From: Lysobacterales bacterium
Lineage (GTDB): Bacteria > Pseudomonadota > Gammaproteobacteria > Xanthomonadales > Marinicellaceae
DNA length: 7,782 nt
Direction: 5' to 3'
Assembly: GCA_015494035.1 (NCBI GenBank)
Contig: WGBZ01000259.1
Span: forward strand, 1-7,782
The first letter of the stretch is position 1; the number at the start of each line of letters is the position of its first letter. Positions 1-5,502 of this stretch are shown piece after piece. The notes below the pieces were generated by a model. It made no database searches. It had not been told where the DNA came from and saw only the letters and a program-made list of their open reading frames with translations. Position numbers and translations under genes: made by a program.

Positions 1-906
1 CTTGTAGGAAGGATCAATGTACGCCATGGCGCGAATCAGGGCCTTGATGTTTTTCTTTGGCTCGATATTGCCCAGAAACAACACATACTTTTCTTCGGTC
101 AGGCGTTTGGCTTTAAGAAAAACCGCATCGTCTTTTGATTTCCGGGCCGGATCTTGCTGATCATCCCGAAAACGGCAGGTCTGGTAGGTGATGTGAATTT
201 TATCCTCCGGCACCTGATACAGCTCCACCAAGTCCTTTTTGGTGTGTTCGGAGACCGCGAAAATGGCATCGGAATGGTCCACGTTCCAGCGCACCAGCTT
301 GTGAAACATTTTTTTGTCATCCAGGGTGGCAAAGGGCACCCGAAGCGGTATCAGGTCATGAATGGTGGTGATGCTTTTGCTGCCGGAAACCGCAATGGGC
401 AAAAGCGTCGTCCGGTGCCAAATATCCGGTGCCGCAGGCAGTTTCAGCTTCACTGGTCTGCCAGTCAGGCTGAAGAGGCGGTTGGCGGCATGGAACACAT
501 CCGGCACATTGGCGATTTTCTGATACAGCACGCCTTTTTTTTGCGAGAGAAAATCACCGGGATTAGCCACCGTCACCTGTGGCGTGACTTCTACCGCAGG
601 CGGTTTTCGAATTAAATGCAAGGCCTGTCGTAATGCCCGAACGCCGGGCAAATCCAGCCAGGTTTTCTTGCGAAATTCCTGTTGATCGAACAACATCACT
701 TCGTCCAGCAAAGCAGAGCGACCCGACACATCCGGGTTGGCTGTTAGCACATTGACAGGAAAACCCAGGCGTTGATAGGCTTCCAGCAGGGTAATGCCGT
801 AAGTCTTGATGCCAGAACCCTTTCGCAGGGCCAGGTTATAGGCGTCAACCAGAATGCGTGGGGAAGTACCGGCAGCTGATTCGGAGGTGGGCTCTGTCTG
901 GCTCAT
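1..906 (-). CDS. GT4-type glycosyltransferase, C-terminal part missing
   Basis: This reads as the N-terminal 302 codons of a cytoplasmic GT-B fold glycosyltransferase of family GT4, which transfers a sugar from a nucleotide-sugar donor to a glycan or lipid-linked acceptor. Seen: a glycine-containing N-terminal motif (DAYNLALRKGSGIKTYG, residues 21-37), the domain-closing motif SITTIHDLIPLRVPF (178-192), DAIFAVSEHTKKDL (213-226) and the inter-domain strand KYVLFLGNIEPKKNI (273-287), in the order expected for GT4. The donor-binding half with the E-x7-E motif would lie before position 1, so completeness cannot be judged. The ATG at 906-904 is preceded by AAGGA at a good distance. The gene is divergent from the sulfotransferase, which suggests glycan synthesis. 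The coding strand carries A8 (535-542) and A7 (309-315) runs. Family assignment is firm; donor and acceptor are unknown. Confidence 0.88.
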   Translation of the reverse strand, partial: MSQTEPTSESAAGTSPRILVDAYNLALRKGSGIKTYGITLLEAYQRLGFPVNVLTANPDVSGRSALLDEVMLFDQQEFRKKTWLDLPGVRALRQALHLIRKPPAVEVTPQVTVANPGDFLSQKKGVLYQKIANVPDVFHAANRLFSLTGRPVKLKLPAAPDIWHRTTLLPIAVSGSKSITTIHDLIPLRVPFATLDDKKMFHKLVRWNVDHSDAIFAVSEHTKKDLVELYQVPEDKIHITYQTCRFRDDQQDPARKSKDDAVFLKAKRLTEEKYVLFLGNIEPKKNIKALIRAMAYIDPSYK

Positions 907-988
907 GGCGTGTCCTTGTCTGTTGTCTTGTCGGTGATTAAACCGGCCATCTATATGGATGAAGCATTTTGCCACACGGGGTCACTTG

Positions 989-1005
989 GCCATTGACGCA
1001 ATGGC
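989..1005. repeat. perfect 7-bp inverted repeat in divergent gap
   Basis: GCCATTG-ACG-CAATGGC is a perfect palindrome with a 3-nt centre, in the 170-bp gap between the divergent GT4 and sulfotransferase genes. It could be an operator for a dimeric regulator serving either gene, or a small hairpin in a leader. A TTGACG hexamer at 993-998 overlaps it, but no good -10 box lies 16-18 nt downstream. The best AT-rich box, TATTTT at 1041-1046, lacks a convincing -35. The role is inferred from position only. Confidence 0.4.
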
Positions 1006-1076
1006 AGGGAATAATCAGCCAACCGAAAGCCAAGCTGTGCTATTTTATCGGCATTTTCCATCAGCGTGCTTTTTAA

Positions 1077-2024
1077 ATGGCTAATGCCTTTGCCAATGAC
1101 CATCCGCTCTTTTCCCAGCCCCTGCCCGAGGCGGCAAGGGCCTGTCAGCAATGGCGGCAGCGCCCGGACACGGAAAATTTTCAACGCAATCTGGATTTGC
1201 TCAAACGCCATGCCCTGCCAGCCACGCAGCTGACAAAGGCCGCGTGCAGCACCGCCCAGTGGGTTTTCAGCCACGTGCCAAAAACCGCGGGCACCACGCT
1301 GGAAAGCATCCTGGCCAAAAATGTGCCCCTGAAGGACACCCTGCGCATCAACGCGCCGGTGCTCAATGGCTGCCCCTGCAGCTATGGAGCCAATGGTCGT
1401 CATCCCCTTTTATGCATGGGTCATCACCCCATGCACGGCCTTATCTACCAGCTGTTGCCGGAAGCCCCGGTTTTTCATTTCAGCCTCGTTCGCCACCCGC
1501 TGGCGCGCGTGGTTTCGTGGTTCAATTACCTCAAAAGCCATGCCGGGCACGCCCTGCACGCGCGAGTCAAGGACATGGATCTGGATGAATTTATTGACCA
1601 GCCTGACCTGGTCGAAACACGCAATGGCCAGTGCCGCCGCTTTGCCGGCTGGCTGCATCAACCGGACACCCCGGCCGATGCCGGCCTGTTGCAACAGGCC
1701 AAGGAAGTGATTGAGAGTGGCTTTTCCTTTGTGGGCAGCACTGAACGTTTCGATGAATCCGTGCTGATTTTGCACAAACTGCTGGGCTTGACGGACATCT
1801 ACTACCGGCGCCTGAACCAGTCGGAAAAAACGCTGTCGGTGGATGAGCTCAGTCCCGCTCAACGAGACCGCATTCTGAGCATGAACCGGGCCGATGCAGA
1901 CTTGCACGACTGGGTCAGTCAGCGGTTGGAAACACAGATCAGCACATTGTTGGCCAAAGACGCGCTGGAACGCTTCCAGCAAAACAACCAACGCTGGCAT
2001 GCCCTGCTGAATACTATTTATTAA
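1077..2024 (+). CDS. Sulfotransfer_2-type sulfotransferase
   Basis: A 315-residue PAPS-dependent sulfotransferase, predicted to move sulfate from PAPS to a hydroxyl of a carbohydrate or other small acceptor. Seen: the 5'-phosphosulfate loop HVPKTAGTTLE (66-76), a GHHPMHG motif (115-121) like the GHxxxG segment of bacterial members, the 3'-phosphate motif VRHPLARVVSWF (138-149), NGQCRRFAGW (183-192) and GFSFVGSTERFDES (215-228). The length is complete for the family, and there is no signal peptide or membrane segment, so it should be cytoplasmic. An in-frame TAA directly precedes the ATG (1074-1076), so no earlier start exists, yet there is no recognisable Shine-Dalgarno. The divergent GT4 neighbour suggests a glycan acceptor, which is inference. 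A sulfolipid or small-metabolite acceptor is also possible. It is convergent with pilU, with 47 bp between the stops. Confidence 0.87.
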   Translation: MANAFANDHPLFSQPLPEAARACQQWRQRPDTENFQRNLDLLKRHALPATQLTKAACSTAQWVFSHVPKTAGTTLESILAKNVPLKDTLRINAPVLNGCPCSYGANGRHPLLCMGHHPMHGLIYQLLPEAPVFHFSLVRHPLARVVSWFNYLKSHAGHALHARVKDMDLDEFIDQPDLVETRNGQCRRFAGWLHQPDTPADAGLLQQAKEVIESGFSFVGSTERFDESVLILHKLLGLTDIYYRRLNQSEKTLSVDELSPAQRDRILSMNRADADLHDWVSQRLETQISTLLAKDALERFQQNNQRWHALLNTIY

Positions 2025-2040
2025 ACCTTACAAAAGCATC

Positions 2041-2054
2041 CGCCTTGGCAGGCG
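2041..2054. terminator. weak hairpin between convergent genes
   Basis: CGCCT-TGGC-AGGCG forms a 5-bp GC-rich stem between the sulfotransferase stop (2024) and the pilU stop (2072). On the minus strand it is followed after a few bases by a short T run (GATGCTTTTG); on the plus strand there is no T tract. It may be a weak terminator for pilU. The stem is short, so this is tentative. Confidence 0.3.
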
Positions 2055-2071
2055 TGCCTCACACAGACAAA

Positions 2072-3175
2072 TCAAAAGAAACCGCCATCGCCAAATTCGG
2101 TTTCCCGGCCACCGGCGCCCTGGGAGAGGTTGATCTTGACCTGCAGACCCTGGGGCGAATCGGAATTTTCCAGCGCTTCTTCCAGGGTGATAATGCCGGC
2201 TTTGTACAGGTCGTAAAGGGCCTGGTCAAAGGTTTGCATACCATCATCGAGGCTTTTGTCCATGGCCTCTTTCAGCTCGTTGATTTCACCGCGGCGAATC
2301 AGCTCGCGGATCATGGGGGTATTGATCAGGATTTCCACTGCGGGGCGGCGCTTGCCCTGAACATCCCGCACCAGTCGCTGGGAAATAATGGCCTTGGTAT
2401 TCAGTGCCAGGTTCATCAGCACGTTCTTGTGCGAATCGCTGGGAAAAAAGTTGAGCACCCGTTCAATGGCTTGGTCGGCATTATTGGAGTGCAGGGTGGC
2501 CAGACACAGGTGGCCGGTCTCGGCAAAGGAAATGGCCGATTCCATGGTGGCCTGGTCGTTCACCTCACCAATCAGGATCACATCCGGTGCTTCGCGCAGG
2601 GCGCTCTTCAGGGCTTTGTGGTAATCGTGTGTGTCAATGCCGATTTCACGCTGGTTGACAATGGATTTCTTGTGGTTATGGATGTATTCCAGCGGGTCTT
2701 CGATGGTCAGGATATGACCGCTCATGGTGGCATTGCGATGATCGATCATGGAAGCCATGGTGGTGGATTTGCCCGAACCCGTGCCACCAACTACAAGAAT
2801 CAGGCCGCGTTTTTCCAGAATCAGGTCCTTTAGGTGGGCCGGCAGATTCAACTCTTCAATGCTGGGAATTTTACTGCTGATGGAGCGAATAACCATGCCC
2901 ACTTCACCGCGTTGTTTGAACACGTTGACGCGAAAACGGCCCACCTTGGGCAGGGAGATGGCCAGGTTCAGCTCCAGGTTTTTTTCAAACTCTGGCACTT
3001 GTCCCTCATCCATGATGGAGTAGGCAATTTTCTTGATCAGGCCAGGTGGCAGGCCGGTGCTGCCCAATGGCTCCAGTATGCCTTCAACCTTGATATTGAT
3101 GGGTGCGCCCGTACTCAGAAACATATCCGAGGCATTGCGCTCCTTCATGATTTTCAGAAAATGGGTAAGATCCAT
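2072..3175 (-). CDS. pilU: PilU-type type IV pilus retraction ATPase
   Basis: A 367-residue hexameric secretion-type ATPase at the cytoplasmic base of the type IV pilus. PilU works with PilT in pilin depolymerisation and twitching. Seen: N-terminal PAS-like domain (about 1-100), linker with IPSIEELNLP (103-112), Walker A GGTGSGKST (130-138, Lys136), Asp box TIEDPLEYIH (157-166), Walker B DVILIGE (198-204, Glu204), FAETGH (217-222) and His box with His229. The sequence style (IEDPLEYIHNHK, SIVNQREIG, ETGHLCLATLHSNNADQAIERVLNFFP, GMQTFDQALYDLY) and the tail after residue 340 fit PilU better than PilT. Residue 206 is Asn (codon 2558-2560) where the family usually has Arg. The start at 3175 has only a weak CAGG upstream. 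No pilT is adjacent; the upstream neighbour is a TerB-like gene 190 bp away. A PilT paralogue is the only real alternative. Confidence 0.93.
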   Translation of the reverse strand: MDLTHFLKIMKERNASDMFLSTGAPINIKVEGILEPLGSTGLPPGLIKKIAYSIMDEGQVPEFEKNLELNLAISLPKVGRFRVNVFKQRGEVGMVIRSISSKIPSIEELNLPAHLKDLILEKRGLILVVGGTGSGKSTTMASMIDHRNATMSGHILTIEDPLEYIHNHKKSIVNQREIGIDTHDYHKALKSALREAPDVILIGEVNDQATMESAISFAETGHLCLATLHSNNADQAIERVLNFFPSDSHKNVLMNLALNTKAIISQRLVRDVQGKRRPAVEILINTPMIRELIRRGEINELKEAMDKSLDDGMQTFDQALYDLYKAGIITLEEALENSDSPQGLQVKINLSQGAGGRETEFGDGGFF

Positions 3176-3216
3176 GAGTGTGGCCTGTTGGTTCGGTGAG
3201 AAAATTAGCTGTATCG

Positions 3217-3242
3217 GCCCGGGTCGGTGCGATTAACCGGGC
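3217..3242. repeat. inverted repeat in pilU leader
   Basis: GCCCGG and CCGGGC form a perfect 6-bp inverted repeat separated by 14 nt, about 40 bp upstream of the pilU start. It could form a hairpin in the pilU leader RNA or be a protein site. No other support. Confidence 0.25.
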
Positions 3243-3271
3243 ATAAAATGCGGTCTACATCCCCTTGTTAT
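3243..3271 (-). promoter_or_regulatory. weak sigma70-like promoter candidate for pilU
   Basis: On the minus strand ATAACA (3271-3266) and TTTTAT (3248-3243) are 17 nt apart, each matching four of six consensus bases. It lies about 70 bp upstream of the pilU ATG. This is weak; pilU may equally be read through from the TerB-like gene. I saw no convincing sigma54 GG-N10-GC element. Confidence 0.2.
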
Positions 3272-3350
3272 TCATGCCCAGACACCTTTGCCGGCGTGAT
3301 GCCCAAAAGGTGCCGGGTGCCTTGGTGCGATCCTTGATGCGATCCCTGTG

Positions 3351-3362
3351 GCGCTTTCGCGC
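3351..3362. other. GC hairpin abutting the TerB-like stop codon
   Basis: On the minus strand GCGC-GAAA-GCGC gives a short stem closed by a GNRA tetraloop, 3 nt after the TAA stop of the TerB-like gene. There is no T tract downstream on that strand, so it is not a standard intrinsic terminator for that gene; mRNA 3'-end stabilisation is possible. Read on the plus strand, the same stem is followed by TTTTT (3363-3367), which would resemble a terminator for antisense transcription towards the TerB-like gene. Confidence 0.3.
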
Positions 3363-3365
3363 TTT

Positions 3366-3824
3366 TTACTTGTGCATCGGTTCGTGGCGAATTTCTTCCA
3401 GTTCAAGCGGATCGATGTGCATGTCCCGGGCCAGCTGTTCGAGCATCGCATTTTCCATGACATGGACGCTTGAGTCAACCTGCGCCAGTTGCCACAAACA
3501 CTGCAACAGCCGGCCTTTTTGTTCGCGCGTCATCAGTTCGTTGATGGGCACCAGATGCGATTGCCAGCCCAGTGATCCGTGGGCCTGATCCTCGGCATTA
3601 CACAGCAGTTTTTCCAGCTCTTCCTCAGCCAGGTCAAAATGACACTTCAGGCTTTCGCTTACCATTTTCCGCTCTTCCGGAACAGCCACAAAATCCGCAT
3701 ACATCATTTCCAGCAACAAGGCCGCTACCGCCTGTTTCAACTGAGCCAGATCTAGTGCGCTCAGCGGCACCGGCGTGGATGGTTCCACCACAGTAGCCAC
3801 ACGTCTGATCCATTCATTTATCAT
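3366..3824 (-). CDS. TerB-like helical protein
   Basis: A 152-residue protein that looks like the TerB/tellurite-resistance fold family. Seen: two similar all-helical halves, roughly residues 28-74 (ALLLEMMYADFVAVPEERK then DLAEEELEKLL) and 96-147 (LLQCLWQLAQVDSSVHVMEN then IDPLELEEIRHE). Each half has the family pattern of a hydrophobic helix ending in an acidic turn, then a conserved Glu. There is no signal peptide, so it is probably cytoplasmic. TerB-fold proteins are often stand-alone and of unknown role. Tellurite resistance should not be assumed, because no other ter gene is visible. The start at 3824 is chosen because a purine-rich GGAAAGGG lies just upstream and a good promoter lies behind it. 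It shares strand and order with pilU (190-bp gap), so co-transcription is possible. Confidence 0.75.
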   Translation of the reverse strand: MINEWIRRVATVVEPSTPVPLSALDLAQLKQAVAALLLEMMYADFVAVPEERKMVSESLKCHFDLAEEELEKLLCNAEDQAHGSLGWQSHLVPINELMTREQKGRLLQCLWQLAQVDSSVHVMENAMLEQLARDMHIDPLELEEIRHEPMHK

Positions 3825-3855
3825 ATATCACACCCTTTCCCGGATAGTTTGCCCT

Positions 3856-3870
3856 GGTGTTTGTCACACC
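3856..3870. promoter_or_regulatory. palindromic operator candidate between divergent promoters
   Basis: GGTGT-TTGTC-ACACC is a perfect 5-bp inverted repeat with a 5-nt centre, with a further matching C/G pair at 3854 and 3872. It overlaps the -35-like TTGTCA of the plus-strand promoter candidate and lies just downstream of the likely minus-strand transcription start, so a protein bound here could affect both genes. A second TGTGA-containing half (CACACCC, 3829-3835) is nearby. No match to a named regulator is claimed. Confidence 0.3.
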
Positions 3871-3892
3871 TGTTTTTTACTGCGCTTATAAT
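3861..3892 (+). promoter_or_regulatory. promoter candidate for the mltD-like gene
   Basis: A perfect TATAAT (3887-3892) lies downstream of TTGTCA (3861-3866), but the spacer is 20 nt, longer than the usual 16-18, so the -35 may not be used. If active it would give a leader of about 180 nt before the mltD-like ATG at 4081. The -10 overlaps that of the minus-strand promoter, so the two would compete. Confidence 0.35.
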
Positions 3893-3913
3893 ACGCGTTT
3901 TGGCGCCCGACAA
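3885..3913 (-). promoter_or_regulatory. sigma70 promoter candidate for the TerB-like gene
   Basis: On the minus strand TTGTCG (3913-3908, four of six) and TATAAG (3890-3885, five of six) are separated by exactly 17 nt. This is the best-formed promoter in the window. Transcription would start near 3878, giving a leader of about 55 nt to the TerB-like ATG at 3824. Confidence 0.5.
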
Positions 3914-3994
3914 ACAGCGTCTGCTGCTGACTGAGCCATCCAGTAGCCTGCCGGTCTGGCAACCATTGGCACCAGCGGCTTACGAAAACAAATT

Positions 3995-4025
3995 AGCCAC
4001 CAGGAAATCTTTCTCACTGGTGGCT
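3995..4025. other. 9-bp hairpin in mltD leader
   Basis: AGCCACCAG (3995-4003) and CTGGTGGCT (4017-4025) form a perfect 9-bp stem around a 13-nt AT-rich loop, 55 bp upstream of the mltD-like ATG. On the plus strand it is not followed by a T tract. On the minus strand it is followed by AATTTGTTTT, so it could end antisense or upstream transcription heading into the TerB-like gene. Alternatives are a leader element affecting mltD expression or a protein site. Confidence 0.45.
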
Positions 4026-4080
4026 GTCTGTTAATATTCCAATCACTGTCTGTCCCCCTGAACCCAAACACTGCCTGTTT

Positions 4081-5475
4081 ATGACCCGACTACCTGAAAC
4101 TAACCGCATTTTTCAGCGCGCCTTTGGTTCGTTGACCCTGTACTCCCTGTGCTTTGCCTTGCTGGCCGGTTGCCAGAGCACCGGCAAACCAGTGAATCAG
4201 AAACACAATCACAAACCAGACGTTGCCGAGTCCGTGACAATGGAATCCGCCATTTCATCCCCATCGGAGACCACATCTGCTCATGCGGACAATGAAACGG
4301 ATAACAGGGCGGATAGCACGCCGGTTCCGCTCTCAGCTGGCGAAAGCCCACAGGCACATAGCGAAGAGGAGTTGCGTGATCAGCATAGTCAGGTCGTGCT
4401 GCCACTGTCACCGACAGTGGAAACGGAAAGCCCCCTGGTTTCAGCCGCCAATATCAATGATCCCTGGTTCGATCTGCTCAAAACCAACCGCGCGGTACAG
4501 GCCGCGGCCAACGAGTGGCTGACCTGGAAAAGGCCCCAGTTGTTGCAAACCTGGCAGCATTACCAGCTGCTTAAAGACCAGATCAAGCCACCCTTTGACA
4601 AGGCGGGCATTGATGAATCCCTGTTTGTGGGCATCATGGCCCAGGAAAGCGGTGGCCGCGTGCATTCCAGTTCCCGCGCCGGTGCCGCCGGTCTGTTTCA
4701 GCTTATGCCTGCCACCGCCCGCCGCCTTGGCCTGCACGGCACACAGGGGGACTACAACCTGCGCTACTCTCCCCAGCACGCAGCCACCGCTGCAGCCACA
4801 TTTCTGGCCGAACAGATGCAGCGTTATGACCATGACCTGGCCAAGGTGCTGGCCGCTTACAACCGGGGTGAAAACGGCTTTCGACGCCTCAACCGCCGTC
4901 ACAAGAATGGCGACTTATGGGCCATGTCCTACTACTATGACCTGCCAGCAGAAACCCGGGCCTATGTGCCACAGGTGCTGGCAGCCATGCTGCTGTACAA
5001 ATACCCGCAGGTCTTCAACTTGCGCCTGCCCACGGCTGTGGCCAAAACCAAGCCGGCGGCCATGCGCGTGACCCTGAAGCAACCGGCCTCACTCAGCCAG
5101 CTGGCCGTGTGCTTGGGGCAGGAAAACAACCCCCTGGGCTGGTACCGGGATTTACGCAATCTCAACCACGGCATTCGGGCCAACAAGGACCTGCCGGCCG
5201 GGACCCGGGTCTGGATTCCGGCGGCCGCGCACAAAGCCTGGGCCGGGCAATGTCAGAACAATGAGCTGATGGGGCTGGCGCATCAGTTGCATCAGGCCGA
5301 TTTCCCTGAGAAACCGCCCATGATGACTTACGTGGTTCGCGCCGGCGATGCGCTCAGTACCATCGCGCGCCGGTTTTCCTGCACCTCGCGCCGGGAAGTG
5401 GCGCGCTTGAACAAACTCAAGGCGCCGCGTTATATGATCCGGGTTGGCCAGAAACTCAAGATCCCGCGTTGTTGA
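4081..5475 (+). CDS. mltD: MltD-like lipoprotein lytic murein transglycosylase
   Basis: A 464-residue lytic transglycosylase that would cleave the MurNAc-GlcNAc bond of peptidoglycan to form 1,6-anhydroMurNAc ends. Seen: lipoprotein signal with lipobox LLAGC (Cys31) and Gln at +2, predicting outer-membrane anchoring; a low-complexity Ser/Thr/Glu-rich spacer (about 33-120); the GH23/SLT domain with catalytic Glu189 in QESGG, AGAAGLFQLMPATA and AYNRGEN (259-265); DLPAETRAYVPQVLA as in MltD; and one C-terminal LysM (about 416-463). E. coli MltD carries two LysM repeats; the region around 345-380 may be a degenerate one. The upstream frame has a TAG near 3994 and no ATG in between, so 4081 is the start, although no Shine-Dalgarno is visible. 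The GT39-like gene follows after 27 bp, probably in one operon. The family is firm; the exact MltD orthology is less so. Confidence 0.88.
   Translation: MTRLPETNRIFQRAFGSLTLYSLCFALLAGCQSTGKPVNQKHNHKPDVAESVTMESAISSPSETTSAHADNETDNRADSTPVPLSAGESPQAHSEEELRDQHSQVVLPLSPTVETESPLVSAANINDPWFDLLKTNRAVQAAANEWLTWKRPQLLQTWQHYQLLKDQIKPPFDKAGIDESLFVGIMAQESGGRVHSSSRAGAAGLFQLMPATARRLGLHGTQGDYNLRYSPQHAATAAATFLAEQMQRYDHDLAKVLAAYNRGENGFRRLNRRHKNGDLWAMSYYYDLPAETRAYVPQVLAAMLLYKYPQVFNLRLPTAVAKTKPAAMRVTLKQPASLSQLAVCLGQENNPLGWYRDLRNLNHGIRANKDLPAGTRVWIPAAAHKAWAGQCQNNELMGLAHQLHQADFPEKPPMMTYVVRAGDALSTIARRFSCTSRREVARLNKLKAPRYMIRVGQKLKIPRC
4402..4420. repeat. perfect 8-bp inverted repeat inside mltD
   Basis: CCACTGTC-ACC-GACAGTGG forms a perfect 8-bp stem with a 3-nt loop within the coding part of the low-complexity spacer (around residues 108-114). 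It would be a stable mRNA hairpin. It may simply be tolerated because the spacer is weakly constrained, or it may be a translational or processing site. No function is visible. Confidence 0.4.
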
Positions 5476-5502
5476 CCGGTCTGTCCATGACATCGACCAC
5501 GC

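Noticed and set aside
154..615. Plus-strand open frame opposite the GT4 gene
   Set aside because: The minus-strand frame reads through continuously with GT4 motifs in order; this frame is its shadow.
951..2000. Minus-strand open frames opposite the sulfotransferase
   Set aside because: They overlap a complete sulfotransferase with both PAPS-binding motifs. Their translations are low in recognisable structure.
2045..2833. Long open frame antisense to pilU (262 codons) on the plus strand
   Set aside because: It lies opposite a firmly identified pilU with intact motifs. Its translation shows no recognisable domain and is explained by codon bias on the opposite strand.
3265..3588. Plus-strand frame overlapping the TerB-like gene
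   Set aside because: No ribosome binding site or domain, and it overlaps the 3' half of a better supported minus-strand gene.
3366..3824. Tellurite resistance operon
   Set aside because: Only one TerB-like gene is present, with no terA/C/D/E/Z neighbours. The fold alone does not imply tellurite resistance.
3849..4034. Small plus-strand frame (61 codons) upstream of mltD, as a leader peptide
   Set aside because: No Shine-Dalgarno. Its start lies upstream of the only good plus-strand -10 box, so the likely transcript would not include it.
4090..4104. LPETN in the mltD product as a sortase motif
   Set aside because: It is at residues 4-8, before the lipoprotein signal helix, not near the C-terminus, and the organism looks Gram-negative.
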